DNA of 64,000 bases from Nitrosomonas sp. Nm34 (GCF_900113925.1 NZ_FORD01000001.1:1-64000); one strand, 5' to 3'; positions 18,000 through 27,761 are shown, counted from the first letter of the stretch. Numbers and translations are program-made. Notes: generated by a model from the letters alone, not told the origin.

Positions 18000-20274
18000 T
18001 TACGGGAGGAGGCAAGCTCACTTCAACCGGATTTCCTTTGTCGTCTTGTGCTGTCAAACTTTGAACAGCAATTTCTGCAGTCCCCGGATTGGGACTGACC
18101 GCTTTGAAACGTAAGACCGTTGTCATTCCACTTGGTTCTTCCCTCCCCAGCTTAATAGTCCGAACTCCAGATTTTTCACCGCCATCCAGCGCTTCCAGCA
18201 GGTCCTTATCGTATGTCAGATTAAGTTCACTCACCAGATTGGTTTTCTGGGTAACCAGTCTCACCGTTGCGGTAAATTCTCGATCCATGGGCACAGTGGT
18301 CGGGGCTAACAAGGTAAGTGATGGAGAAGCTCCACCAGTTTGTTGCGCAGCCGCTGCAGCAAATGGATTAGGAGCAGATTCAGCCGTTGACGTTGACGGT
18401 GTCGGCTGTGCTCCTCCAAAAACAGAGCGAGCACCTGATGCCGGCCCGGAAGGGGTCAAGGCCAGGGATTGTGGCAATGTCTTACGAATAGATGTCTGCA
18501 ATCTTCCAGCCGCATTGGCCGTGCCAGAATAAAACTCGCTCTCCAGTTTGGTCGGCTGCGTGACGTTACGTACAATGCGCGGAGTGATTAACAATATAAT
18601 CTCCGTCTTTTGACGATTCAGACTTTGATTCCCAAATAGCCTGTTCAGGATCGGCGTATCGATCAATCCCGGTATCCCCCCCAGGCTTCTTTTATCATCG
18701 TCGTTAATCAAGCCCGCCAACACATGCGTTTCACCATCGTTTGAGGACAGTAAAGTCTCTGCTGTCCGTGTTCCCACGACAGGGAACCGACTCCCCGCCG
18801 TTGTACCTGCTTCGAAACCCGTTATCGAACTTACTTCAAGCATCACCTTGATGGCCACTTCGTTATTCGGAGAAATGACAGGTTCAACTTCCAATTTCAA
18901 TCCTACATCGATAAAAGTCACCGATTGAGATACGGTAGCCGCAGTTCCCGTGACATTGGAAGTGATGATAGGTTGTCTGCTACCAATCAGAATTTTAGCT
19001 TTCTCGCGATTCTTGACACGAATACGCGGATTAGCCAGCAGGTCATTAAAGGTAAGATCTTTTCTTAAATCAATCACGACCTGGTTGCTGACCGAAAAAT
19101 TCTTTAAGCCAAAGGTCATCTGATCAAGTGCAGTTGTAGCCGCTGCCGCAATGGGATTACCGCTTGCGTCAGTGCCACCGGGATTAGGAGTGTAAGTAAT
19201 ACTTCCTGGAAAATTAGGCCCAAGCTTGGCTACATTGTTGCGGTTAACTTCCAGGACTTCTACATCAAGCATGACCTCTGGATCAGGAAAATCATTGATG
19301 GCAACCAGTCGTTCTACCAAACGAATCGCTTCCAGCGTATCGCGCATCACAAAAAGATTGAGTTTCTCGTTAACGTAAATATCCTTAGCTTTGACCAATC
19401 CGCGGATCATCGAAACCATCTGTTTGACGTCGGTATTGACCACATGGAAACTGCGCACCACAAGCTCTTGATATTCTTTTTGTTTGGCCGGCGTATCCGG
19501 ATAAATCAATAACGAATTATCATTCAATATTTTGTAAGCAAGCTGATTAGTGACTAACAGCAATTTTAAAACATCTTCAATTCTATTATCGCGTACAAAA
19601 ATAGACGTTTTCGACTCCTGCTGAACACTTTTATCAAAAATAAAATTGATCCCTGCGGTGCGTGATATCAGCTCAAAAATCGTTTTCAAACTGGCATCGC
19701 GAAATTCCATTGTGATAGGTTTATCAAAAGTGGTCATTAATGCCAGTCCAGGTTCTTCAGCCCGGCTAAGACGCTGATTGATCTCCCTAATTAACAGGCG
19801 CGCATCTGCATTCATCGGATTTTCCTGTAACACCGCGCGCACGGCCGCCTCAGCACCTTCCACATCATTTCGAGCGAGCGACTCTCTGGCTTGATGAATA
19901 AACAATTGTTGATGCCGATCCAGATACAGCCCTTCTAATCCTGCTTTGGCGCGCTCGCTATTAGGAGTAATTTCCTGCACATGGCGGTATTGCTGTTCAG
20001 CAACATCAAAATTCCCCGCTGCCCGCGCATTTTCCGCCTCATTGAGTATTTGATTGGCGATCGCCTCACGCTGTCGTGTCAATACTGTACGAATCTCTCT
20101 GTTATCAGGCTCTTCATAAGCTGCCTGCTCAAGTTTCTTCAAGCCTGCATCAAGTTGACCTTGCGCAATCAGTTGCTGGCCTTCTAGAAATGCCCGATTT
20201 CTGGTAGCTAATTGCGCGCAACTCGTTAATAGTGTCAGCAGCAAAACAATGAAGAAAAATCCAACTGATTTCAT
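17983..20274 (-). CDS. Secretin GspD-like with N-terminal TPR and C-terminal cohesin-like domain
   Basis: 763 aa outer-membrane secretin forming the channel of the type II system. Residues 1-19 are a lipoprotein signal (LLTSC, Cys19). About 20-165 are TPR-like repeats. About 185-240 form an STN domain (FRDASLKTIFELISRTAGINF), and 265-335 form a secretin N-domain. About 395-575 form the secretin core (LANPRIRVKNREKAKILIGSRQP, then VLAGLINDDDKRSLGGIPGL). After a Ser/Pro/Ala-rich linker, residues about 655-763 resemble a cohesin domain (VRLVTQKTNLVSELNLTYD, FKAVSPNPGTAEIAV). This MSHA/PilMNO-associated secretin type differs from classical GspD with N0-N3 repeats. It is co-transcribed with the PilP-like gene (1-bp overlap). 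Confidence 0.9.
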   Translation of the reverse strand: MKSVGFFFIVLLLTLLTSCAQLATRNRAFLEGQQLIAQGQLDAGLKKLEQAAYEEPDNREIRTVLTRQREAIANQILNEAENARAAGNFDVAEQQYRHVQEITPNSERAKAGLEGLYLDRHQQLFIHQARESLARNDVEGAEAAVRAVLQENPMNADARLLIREINQRLSRAEEPGLALMTTFDKPITMEFRDASLKTIFELISRTAGINFIFDKSVQQESKTSIFVRDNRIEDVLKLLLVTNQLAYKILNDNSLLIYPDTPAKQKEYQELVVRSFHVVNTDVKQMVSMIRGLVKAKDIYVNEKLNLFVMRDTLEAIRLVERLVAINDFPDPEVMLDVEVLEVNRNNVAKLGPNFPGSITYTPNPGGTDASGNPIAAAATTALDQMTFGLKNFSVSNQVVIDLRKDLTFNDLLANPRIRVKNREKAKILIGSRQPIITSNVTGTAATVSQSVTFIDVGLKLEVEPVISPNNEVAIKVMLEVSSITGFEAGTTAGSRFPVVGTRTAETLLSSNDGETHVLAGLINDDDKRSLGGIPGLIDTPILNRLFGNQSLNRQKTEIILLITPRIVRNVTQPTKLESEFYSGTANAAGRLQTSIRKTLPQSLALTPSGPASGARSVFGGAQPTPSTSTAESAPNPFAAAAAQQTGGASPSLTLLAPTTVPMDREFTATVRLVTQKTNLVSELNLTYDKDLLEALDGGEKSGVRTIKLGREEPSGMTTVLRFKAVSPNPGTAEIAVQSLTAQDDKGNPVEVSLPPPVSVEIQ

Positions 20275-20870
20275 TAAAACTTTCCAGGATTATTGTTATT
20301 GATAAGAAGCTTTTGTTTGATCCCCAATGGTAAATAGGTAAATTCGATTACATCATCATTAATCCTATCGACCCGATAATTTTTCTCGATACGTCCCCCT
20401 ACTTTTGCAATATAGAAATCATCCCCCATGGAAAGAAATACACTTGTCCGCTTTCCTTCCATAAGTTTGCCGATATATTTAAATTGCAGAGGAGGCGCTG
20501 TAGGAGGAGGCGCACGAACAGGCGCAGATTTGGCGGCTTGGTTCAAACCACCGGCACCACCGGCGCCGCCAAATGGAGACTGAGAAAGATCAGCACGGGG
20601 CGGCTTCGGTTCCCAGGAAGCAGAGGCAAAGATATCATCCGCTTCAGCACTGAATTTTCGTTGCCCCAATTGATCAACTTGTAGATGACCCATGTCACTT
20701 TTTCTGCCAGCTGTACTTACACTTTTTGATGCAGGCTTAGTGGGTAGAATGGGCTGGACAGTCTCTTCTATGTCAGCATCATTCTCCTCGATCCATATCA
20801 CTGCAAAGAGTGTTGCCACGAGCGCAGCGCCCAGAATCAACCTGCGAATATTGGTGGCCTGTTTTTCCAT
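20274..20870 (-). CDS. PilP/GspC-like inner-membrane protein
   Basis: 198 aa. It has a single N-terminal membrane segment (about 10-26, LILGAALVATLFAVIWI), a long Pro/Ala/Gly-rich periplasmic linker and a compact C-terminal beta domain (FKYIGKLMEGKRTSVFLSMG, VGGRIEKNYRVDRIND, LPLGIKQKLLI). That layout is shared by PilP and GspC/GspP, which link the inner-membrane platform to the secretin. Similarity is by architecture and context; no stronger family identification is possible by eye. Confidence 0.72.
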   Translation of the reverse strand: MEKQATNIRRLILGAALVATLFAVIWIEENDADIEETVQPILPTKPASKSVSTAGRKSDMGHLQVDQLGQRKFSAEADDIFASASWEPKPPRADLSQSPFGGAGGAGGLNQAAKSAPVRAPPPTAPPLQFKYIGKLMEGKRTSVFLSMGDDFYIAKVGGRIEKNYRVDRINDDVIEFTYLPLGIKQKLLINNNNPGKF

Positions 20871-20871
20871 T

Positions 20872-21426
20872 TCAACCGTGCAGATATAGATTCACGCTAA
20901 GCCGGGCATCCAGTTTGCCCGATTTAATATTTTCACGTTTGAGCGCGATATCAACCAAAGCTATTGCGGGGATGGTTTCCAGCATATCGGCAATAAAAGC
21001 ACGAATTTGAGGGTAGCTGCCATGAACGGGCAGAATCATTTCATAGCGAGCCAATTTTGAATCCTGCTCTTGCATCAACCGATAATCACTGCGACTTAGC
21101 TCAACTTTGTGCTTTTTAGCAATCCTGTCTAATTCCTTGATCCAGTAAGGTGAGGAGTCGATACTCGGAAAAAAATCATAAAAAACTTGTAAGGCCTGAT
21201 TATCATCTAACTTTGTGGTTACGGCAGCTTCAGCTTGCGTTCGTTGCTGCATTGAGGCGGCTTGTTCCTTAAGTTTAAGGACGTTCTCTTTTTGTGGCAA
21301 AACAGCCGCCCAGAAAAAGACGACCGAAAGGGTAAACAATCCCAAGCCTATTTTTCCGATTAGATTAAGTCGTGTTATTTGCCAGCGTATTTGAATCAGC
21401 TGTCTTTCTACGGTCAATCGATCCAT
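20872..21426 (-). CDS. PilO-like assembly-platform protein
   Basis: 184 aa. It has a membrane helix at about residues 22-44 (LIGKIGLGLFTLSVVFFWAAVLP), a coiled-coil (KENVLKLKEQAASMQQRTQAEAA) and a ferredoxin-like periplasmic domain (YEMILPVHGSYPQIRAFIADMLETIPAIALVDI). This is the GspM/PilO fold. It overlaps the PilN-like gene by 13 bp and pairs with it in the inner membrane. Confidence 0.78.
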   Translation of the reverse strand: MDRLTVERQLIQIRWQITRLNLIGKIGLGLFTLSVVFFWAAVLPQKENVLKLKEQAASMQQRTQAEAAVTTKLDDNQALQVFYDFFPSIDSSPYWIKELDRIAKKHKVELSRSDYRLMQEQDSKLARYEMILPVHGSYPQIRAFIADMLETIPAIALVDIALKRENIKSGKLDARLSVNLYLHG

Positions 21427-21956
21427 GTTGTAGCCACAGAAAAAGCAATTGGTCGATGGGGATTCTCTTGCTTCACTTTATAGTTGATCACATATGCATT
21501 TTCAAACACTTCTTCTCGCTCAATCGCTTCGACAAAATCAGTCAATGCTGCTAAATTCCTCGCTTCACCTGCAACCCGTATCGCTCGATTAGCTACATTC
21601 GGTTGCACAGATAATAATGCAATTTCCTTGCTTACCGAATATTCCAAGGAATCAAATAACGCTTCCCAAGGCAAATTGATTTGTCGCAACACTTCCTTTG
21701 CCTGTTTAAGCTCCTTTTGTGTTTCTTGAGTAATTCGTGCAACCGGCGTTCTCGGTGTCTTGTTATGCTGTTGTTGTTGCTCAAGACGATCGATACGTGC
21801 TTCCCAATGCGCCGCTTCTTCCATGACTGATTTCAGCTGATAAAAGCAGGCAATAAAGATCATGAAACCTAATCCCAGCAAAATATAATCGATATAACGC
21901 GCTTGTTGCGCTATATAAGGAAATTTCAGTTTCAGGTCACGCATGTCCTGCCTCAC
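21414..21956 (-). CDS. PilN-like assembly-platform protein
   Basis: 180 aa. A cytoplasmic N-terminus is followed by one membrane helix (about 25-42, YILLGLGFMIFIACFYQL), a coiled-coil (EAAHWEARIDRLEQQQQ) and a periplasmic ferredoxin-like domain (SKEIALLSVQPN, IRVAGEARNLAALTDFVEAIE). These are PilN/GspL C-terminal features. It overlaps the PilM-like gene by 20 bp. Confidence 0.78.
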   Translation of the reverse strand: MRQDMRDLKLKFPYIAQQARYIDYILLGLGFMIFIACFYQLKSVMEEAAHWEARIDRLEQQQQHNKTPRTPVARITQETQKELKQAKEVLRQINLPWEALFDSLEYSVSKEIALLSVQPNVANRAIRVAGEARNLAALTDFVEAIEREEVFENAYVINYKVKQENPHRPIAFSVATTWID

Positions 21957-22782
21957 TATCAGCTACACTAAAAGAAGGAAAGTGAAGTGGTACCGGTATT
22001 TTCTCAGTAGGTAAGCAGGCAAATTGCCATCCTTTATCGGTGGGCAAATTCAAATCCGGATTTTCAGGTGCAAGCAGATACACCTGTTCAATAGGTTCCC
22101 GATAGCCGGAATTAATAGCCTCTTGCTCAAGTGCAGCAAGTAACTCGGTTTCAATCGAATGCACGACACGCTGATTTCGTATTCCCTTCCACTCGCTGTT
22201 GGAAAATAAAATCATACACAGCCGCTCTGGCTCGATGACTACAAACCAGAAGCGCTTATCATTAAACGATTGACACCATTGATCGAAAGCAGTTGTCAGA
22301 TAAGGTTCGATTCGTCTTAATTTCATGCGATGACGAGAAACCAGTGCTTCAAACTCACTGTATAGATCACGGGTGATCGCAGCACACAGTGTACCTTGAT
22401 AGGGATCCTCATCACTTATACTCACAATCCAATCATCGACTCGTTCTCCGTAGACTTCCCGCATGCGAAAATTGGCATAAGCAAATAACTCGGCCGGGCC
22501 AGTAATTTCTTGCTGAGGTGAAACCACCACATAACGTATAAAATGATTGGAAAGCGTGATGATCAGCTCAGCACCCTTCAAACTTGATGCCATATTTTCT
22601 TTTTCAATCATTTGCTCAAGCTGTTGTAAGGATCTCTTCCACATGGCGGTATCTTGTAGATATCCATGTACTTGTGAAATTCTGGGCGATTGTCTGGATT
22701 TCGTGCCCCGGAACGTTCTCACCATATCCACACGACCAGGCGCAAAAAAAACCTGAATCCGATCACGCCACAATAGTGACAC
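21937..22782 (-). CDS. PilM/GspL-like cytoplasmic protein
   Basis: 281 aa, an actin-like cytoplasmic component expected to bind the PilN-like protein and dock the ATPase. The frame is open further upstream into gspE. However, a GTG at 22782 is preceded by AGGAGG with a 7-base spacer and gives the N-terminus VSLLWRDRIQVFFAPGRV, which reads as a natural start, so I chose it. It overlaps the gspE 3' end by 20 bp. The sequence is divergent: AELIITLSNHFIRYVVV resembles the phosphate-1 region of the PilM/ASKHA fold. Function is inferred largely from operon position. Confidence 0.75.
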   Translation of the reverse strand: MSLLWRDRIQVFFAPGRVDMVRTFRGTKSRQSPRISQVHGYLQDTAMWKRSLQQLEQMIEKENMASSLKGAELIITLSNHFIRYVVVSPQQEITGPAELFAYANFRMREVYGERVDDWIVSISDEDPYQGTLCAAITRDLYSEFEALVSRHRMKLRRIEPYLTTAFDQWCQSFNDKRFWFVVIEPERLCMILFSNSEWKGIRNQRVVHSIETELLAALEQEAINSGYREPIEQVYLLAPENPDLNLPTDKGWQFACLPTEKIPVPLHFPSFSVADSEAGHA

Positions 22783-24454
22783 GATTAGCCTCCTGCAGAC
22801 TGGTCTGTCCTGTTTTAACCATCTCAAGTGCAGCTTCACGTAAAAAACGGGTACCATTCTGTTTAGCTGCTTCTTTGATCCGGCGAATCGTAGCCTGCGC
22901 AATAATCAATTCACGAATCTCATCATTTAACAGCAGTATCTCGGCAATCGCACTCCGCCCCCGATAACCACTGCCACGACATTGGCCACATCCTTTGCTG
23001 AACCGGAAGTGATAATGTTCTACTTCTTCTTGAGGAATGCCAGATTCCGCAATCAGTTGATCCGCAGGATGCTCATCAATGATGCATTGAGGACATAACA
23101 AACGCACCAATCTTTGCGCCACAATGCCGTTCAGGGCTGAAACGAAACTATAGGGATCTACTCCCATATGAGAAAATCTTCCGATCACATCAAATACATT
23201 ATTAGCGTGCACCGTGGTAAAAACAAGGTGACCGGTTAGTGCAGCCTGTATCGCAATCTGGGCTGTTTCGGCATCACGGATTTCACCCACCATAATTTTG
23301 TCTGGGTCATGCCGTAAAATAGAGCGCAATCCTCGCGCAAAGGTAAGCCCTTTTTTTTCATTGACCGGAATCTGAAGAACACCGGGTAGCTGATATTCGA
23401 TCGGATCTTCAATCGTGATAATTTTGTCATCGCCGCGATTTACTTCTGAGATGGCGGCATAAAGGGAAGTGGTCTTGCCGCTTCCGGTAGGCCCGGTTAC
23501 CAGCAGCATGCCATAAGGTTCCGAGCTCAACCGGCGGATGCTCGTAATGGCTGTCTGATTGAATCCCAGCTGGTTCAATGTCAAACCTTCTACATGATCG
23601 GTAAGCGCCTCTCTATCTAAGATCCGTAACACCGCATCTTCACCAAAAATACTCGGCATGATCGATACACGAAAATCAATCTCTCGTCCTTGAATGGAAA
23701 CTTTAAAGCGACCATCCTGAGGAATTCGGCGCTCTGCAATATCGAGATCAGACATCACCTTGATACGCGAAATCACCTGCTCGGCCAAATCATGGCCTTG
23801 CATCACACCAATGGTGGTCAATACCCCGTCAATTCGGTATTTTATCGCTAATGACCCCTGCATCGTTTCCAGATGAATATCGCTTGCCATCGATTTATGG
23901 GCATCATATAAGGTAGAGTGAACCAGCCTCACGACCTTACTTGTACCTTCATGGATGGTCTTTAACGACAAATTTTCGATACCCGCCTGCGCCACTCCCT
24001 GCTGTTCCGCTGGCAACACATTATCCATCGCCCGCATATTCTTTTCTTGCTGGGAGAAAAATGCTGATAGATCAGCCGGATGCACTAAATACCACGTCAC
24101 ACCGACTGCAATATATTCATCTGCCCAAGCATGTAAATTAGGTAAAAATGGATCGGCTACCGCAAGCAAGTACTCTTGATCTTTATGGAATAAAGCACAT
24201 TCCTGTTTGACTGCTTCTGCAAAGGGTAAAATCTCAAAAGCAGGATGCAATTTATGCAAATCTTCCATCTGGATCACCGGCATCTGCAGGAGTTGACCCA
24301 ATTCGACCATTAGCTCACTGGATGAGTAGCCATATACTTCCTCTAATATTTTGATGACAGAGCTTTTTTGGGCTAAAGCCTGTTGGCGCGCCTGGCCAAG
24401 CTGATGTATATCGATAGATGGCTTTGTAACAGCCTGAGAATTCGCTTCAATCAA
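22763..24454 (-). CDS. Type II secretion ATPase GspE
   Basis: 563 aa. The N-terminal GspE/MshEN domain (about 30-150) is followed by the secretion ATPase core. It has Walker A GPTGSGKTTS, the Asp box ITIEDPIEYQLPG, Walker B-type KIMVGEIRDAETAQIA and a His box (GHLVFTTVHANN). A tetracysteine zinc site is formed by LLCPQC and GCGQCRGSGYRGR. It powers pseudopilus assembly at the inner membrane. It shares its start region with the gspF stop (4-bp overlap). Confidence 0.93.
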   Translation of the reverse strand: MIEANSQAVTKPSIDIHQLGQARQQALAQKSSVIKILEEVYGYSSSELMVELGQLLQMPVIQMEDLHKLHPAFEILPFAEAVKQECALFHKDQEYLLAVADPFLPNLHAWADEYIAVGVTWYLVHPADLSAFFSQQEKNMRAMDNVLPAEQQGVAQAGIENLSLKTIHEGTSKVVRLVHSTLYDAHKSMASDIHLETMQGSLAIKYRIDGVLTTIGVMQGHDLAEQVISRIKVMSDLDIAERRIPQDGRFKVSIQGREIDFRVSIMPSIFGEDAVLRILDREALTDHVEGLTLNQLGFNQTAITSIRRLSSEPYGMLLVTGPTGSGKTTSLYAAISEVNRGDDKIITIEDPIEYQLPGVLQIPVNEKKGLTFARGLRSILRHDPDKIMVGEIRDAETAQIAIQAALTGHLVFTTVHANNVFDVIGRFSHMGVDPYSFVSALNGIVAQRLVRLLCPQCIIDEHPADQLIAESGIPQEEVEHYHFRFSKGCGQCRGSGYRGRSAIAEILLLNDEIRELIIAQATIRRIKEAAKQNGTRFLREAALEMVKTGQTSLQEANRVTIVA

Positions 24455-25635
24455 TTGATACTTCCTGCCAACTCAAAAATAGGCATATACATTAAAATAA
24501 TGATACCACCAATCACTGTGCCGATAACTGCCATCAATAGCGGCTCGATTAACTTAGTTGTCCACTCGACCCAGCGAGCGATTTCTTCATCATGAAAACC
24601 ACCGATCCGCTCCATCATGTCCCCCATGAGCCCGGTTCGCTCACCTACTCGTAACATCCGGCTTCCTACGGGCGTCGTCAGCTCTGCTATTTGCATTGCG
24701 CTCGAGATAGTTTTACCTTCACGGATATGGTTTGCTGCTGCGATGACCCTTGGCCGGAAATGCGGCTGTAAAAGATTGCTCACCATTTCCAATGCTTTTG
24801 TGATCGGAATGCCACCTCGCAATAACATTCCCAGCGTTTTATAAAACCGGGCGAGCTGATAAATCCGCATCCGCTCACCGATCGCTGGAATTTTCCATAA
24901 CAACTGCATTAAACGCGCTCGAAATGCAGGTCGGGTGAAACTGTAGGTAACTAGCGCCAGCATAGCGGTAAAGATGCCCGCTATCATCCAGCCACTTTCA
25001 TGCACCAAGCGCCCCCATTTGATCAGCATAACGGACAACCAGGGTAAATCCGCACCGATATCCTCATAGATGGCACTGAATTTAGGCACAACAAAAAGCA
25101 GCAAAAAAACGGCTACCAGCAGTCCAACGACTAACAGCAGAACAGGATATATGGATGCACCCACCAGCTTTTTACGCGCCATGTCCATTTGTGTCTGATA
25201 GGTGATATACCGCGTCAAGGCTTCTGGTAAATCACCTGTTCGTTCACTCGCCCTAACCGTGGCAATATACAGAGCAGGAAATATCTGAGAATAAGTCTCC
25301 AATGCTTGCGAAAAGGTCATCCCTTCATACAGGCGCGCAAGAATTTCCTGGATAATCTTGCGTACGCCACTATCCTCTTCTTTCTCAATAAGTGTCTCGA
25401 TACTTTCTACCAGGCTAAGGCCTGCTGTTAACAGAGAGAGAAGCTCCTGACTGAAATGGGTGAGCGGAAAACGTGTTCTGGATTTGGGAAACCAACCCGC
25501 GAAGTTCCGTTGCACACTCAGCACCATCCCGCCTTGAGCAGCTATCTGCTGTCGAGCCTCCTGTTCGTTAGCTGCATCCAGTTCGAGAGATATTGTACCT
25601 TGTTTGGCGAGAATCGCTTTTACAGTATAACGCAT
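24451..25635 (-). CDS. Type II secretion inner-membrane protein GspF
   Basis: 394 aa. It has two T2SSF domains (about 60-190 and 265-390) and three hydrophobic segments (about 165-190, 215-235 and 362-385). The signatures are LSLVESIETLIEKEE, GMTFSQALE and LLRGGIPITKALEM. It forms the platform on which GspE acts. It lies 9 bp downstream of gspG and overlaps gspE. Confidence 0.93.
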   Translation of the reverse strand: MRYTVKAILAKQGTISLELDAANEQEARQQIAAQGGMVLSVQRNFAGWFPKSRTRFPLTHFSQELLSLLTAGLSLVESIETLIEKEEDSGVRKIIQEILARLYEGMTFSQALETYSQIFPALYIATVRASERTGDLPEALTRYITYQTQMDMARKKLVGASIYPVLLLVVGLLVAVFLLLFVVPKFSAIYEDIGADLPWLSVMLIKWGRLVHESGWMIAGIFTAMLALVTYSFTRPAFRARLMQLLWKIPAIGERMRIYQLARFYKTLGMLLRGGIPITKALEMVSNLLQPHFRPRVIAAANHIREGKTISSAMQIAELTTPVGSRMLRVGERTGLMGDMMERIGGFHDEEIARWVEWTTKLIEPLLMAVIGTVIGGIIILMYMPIFELAGSIN

Positions 25636-25644
25636 GGATTCTTT

Positions 25645-26079
25645 CTACCAGTTGGCAATATCGGCAGCATCCCCTGTACCGCCTGGCTGCCCATCTTTTC
25701 CTAAAGAAAAAAGATCAAACTCTGCATGCTCACCCGGATACATGTATTGGTAGGGTTTTCCCCAAGGATCAGGTGGAGGTGCTTTACCAAGATAAGGACC
25801 TTGCCATTTTATCTCATTACCAGGTCGTGTCACGAGTGCACTTAATCCTTGCTCAGTAGTGGGATAACTGCCCACATCCAGACGATATTGATGCAAGGCT
25901 TTTTCAAGCGAATCAATTTGTGCTTGCGCCATTTTGACTTCTGACTTCCCCACCTGCGAGAAATATTTGGGGCCAACATAGGCAGCCAGCAAACCTATGA
26001 TGACCATCACAACCAGTAACTCAAGCAATGTAAACCCACGAATACCACTTTTACGCGAATTTTTATAGTAATACTCCAT
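25645..26079 (-). CDS. Major pseudopilin GspG
   Basis: 144 aa. Cleavage is at RG|FTLLELLVVMVIIGLLAAYVGPKYF. The body is canonical for GspG: YRLDVGSYPTTEQGLSALV, then KWQGPYL, PPDPWGKPYQY and a terminal calcium-binding loop region FSLGKDGQPGGTGDAADIANW (split here by reading as SLGKDGQ and DIANW). It is first in the operon, so the promoter should lie in 26080-26300. It is the best evidence that this locus is a type II secretion system and not type IV pili. Confidence 0.95.
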   Translation of the reverse strand: MEYYYKNSRKSGIRGFTLLELLVVMVIIGLLAAYVGPKYFSQVGKSEVKMAQAQIDSLEKALHQYRLDVGSYPTTEQGLSALVTRPGNEIKWQGPYLGKAPPPDPWGKPYQYMYPGEHAEFDLFSLGKDGQPGGTGDAADIANW

Positions 26080-26664
26080 TATTAACCTCTCAACTGTTAC
26101 TATTTTGATTTGTTAGATAAACAGTGCAATTACAGACAATGATATGCCATTTAGCATCAATAGTGCGCGAAAGACACAGTGTATCCTAGAAATATTAAAC
26201 CAGATTTTTCATTATAAAAGTTTCCGGTAAGTAAGAAATAAGCGTGAATTTAATTAACAAATCTAATCCTTTTAACCAATCAGCATTTCCCTACTTAATA
26301 TTTTCAGAGGATATAAAGACTATTATTCATTATGTCAATTTTAGTCAATCACATCATAATGAAAAATGGGTAGAGACATAAAAGAAATTTTTTATTGTCC
26401 TGTAATTTGTCTTGGTTCGTACCGACACCTTAATAGAATGACATAGTTAACTGATCTGAAAGCATAAGATGCACAACTACTCTTTCGGTTCTATTTAGGT
26501 AATATGAGTGAGTAATTATCCGTTCCATTATAAAAATGATACCACAGTGAACTCAAACTGGAGGCTAAGGTCTACTTTTACTAGAGCAATCGTTGCTCGC
26601 TAAAAAATAAATCTTACACATAGTTCGGCTCTACTAATTTCCATTTTTAAAAAAGGAAAAGAAT
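26080..26664. other. Intergenic region between divergent gspG and exported-protein gene
   Basis: About 585 bp, AT-rich, expected to hold promoters for the secretion operon (minus) and the 26665 gene (plus). AAAAAAGGAAAAG precedes the ATG at 26665. No repeat or reading frame was recognised. Confidence 0.45.
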
Positions 26665-27198
26665 ATGAACAACAAATATTTAACTCACCTGTTGTGTTTT
26701 GTTTTATTGATCTTTTCCGTAACTCTGCCCTCGTACGCCGAGAAAAAAAATGTTGAGGAAAACAGTACTGTCAGCAATATGGAAGAGCTGCGTGATAAGG
26801 TCTCTGCGAATAAAAAATTAGTAGTCTCTAATAATATAAGTCTGACCGCAGAAGAAGCGAATAAATTCTGGCCTGTCTACGATGCCTACCAGAACGATCT
26901 ACATGAGATCAATCTGCGACTGGCAAGGCTGATAGACGACTATGCCACCGCCTTTAATAAAGGTGCGGTCCCAAATGAGAAAGCGACTCAATTGATTGAT
27001 GAAGCCATTGCCATCGAAATGGAGGAAGCTAATTTAAAGCGGAAATATGTACCCAAACTTAGCGCAGTCCTTCCTGGTGCAAAGGTTGCACGTTACCTCC
27101 AAATCGAGAACAAAATTCGCGCCATCGTACGGTATGAACTCGCAGAAGCCATTCCATTAGTTTTAGTAGAGGAAAGTAAAGGTACTCCAAAAAATTAA
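26665..27198 (+). CDS. Periplasmic helical protein of unknown function
   Basis: 177 aa. It has a signal peptide of about 25 residues (ending LPSYAEKK) and then a mostly helical body (MEELRDKVSANKKLVVSNNI, LTAEEANKFWPVYDAYQ, LNEAIAIE-like repeats). The pattern recalls Spy/CpxP-type or LTXXQ-like periplasmic proteins, with the recurrent phrase EEANKFWPVYDAYQ, but no family can be assigned with certainty. It is followed by a glycine-zipper protein gene after 54 bp, probably in the same transcript. Confidence 0.7.
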   Translation: MNNKYLTHLLCFVLLIFSVTLPSYAEKKNVEENSTVSNMEELRDKVSANKKLVVSNNISLTAEEANKFWPVYDAYQNDLHEINLRLARLIDDYATAFNKGAVPNEKATQLIDEAIAIEMEEANLKRKYVPKLSAVLPGAKVARYLQIENKIRAIVRYELAEAIPLVLVEESKGTPKN

Positions 27199-27252
27199 GT
27201 TTCAGGTCATCATTATGAATTAATCCTAAGTTAATCCGAAGAGGCAAAGAAT

Positions 27253-27699
27253 ATGCTCCAGAAATTTATAGCATTAACAGCAATAGGTGCATTCTTTCTC
27301 AGTACACCGGCAAGTGCACAATTAACCATTTATCCTGCAAAGGGACAATCCGTAGAACAACAGCAGATTGATGAGGGTGAGTGCTATGCTTGGGCCAAGG
27401 GCCAATCAGGCTATGATCCCATGCAAGCCAGCCAATATGCAGCGTCCGGGCAGCAGAGCGTGGGTGGCGAACGAATAGGTGGGGCTGCTCGTGGAGCAGC
27501 AGGTGGCGCTGCAATTGGTGCCATTGCGGGTGATGCTGGCAAAGGGGCTGCAATAGGTGCAGTCAGCGGAACGATGTTAGGAGGTGTAAGGCAACGCCAG
27601 AAGCGTGCGAGTAATGATCAGGCTGCGGCACAGCAACAACAGCACTTTCAGCGTGCCTATGCTGCCTGCTTTGAAGGCCGGGGTTATACGTTAAAATAA
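27253..27699 (+). CDS. Glycine-zipper exported protein
   Basis: 148 aa. A signal peptide ends at PASAQ. The middle (about 75-115) is a glycine zipper (GGAARGAAGGAAIGAIAGDAG) of the type that inserts in outer membranes, and the end has a charged Gln-rich stretch and AYAACFEGRGYTLK. Two cysteines (positions about 43 and 140) could pair. The role is unknown; similar proteins are linked to envelope integrity. A smaller glycine-zipper lipoprotein gene lies at 31071. Confidence 0.8.
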   Translation: MLQKFIALTAIGAFFLSTPASAQLTIYPAKGQSVEQQQIDEGECYAWAKGQSGYDPMQASQYAASGQQSVGGERIGGAARGAAGGAAIGAIAGDAGKGAAIGAVSGTMLGGVRQRQKRASNDQAAAQQQQHFQRAYAACFEGRGYTLK

Positions 27700-27761
27700 A
27701 AAATGTATTAACTTATGACGTATCTTCATAGCTATTAAATCATGCCGACAGGCTTCACCTA

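Noticed and set aside
18089-18532. 147-codon plus-strand frame inside the secretin gene
   Set aside because: It is antisense to the Ser/Pro/Ala-rich linker of the secretin; composition alone explains it.
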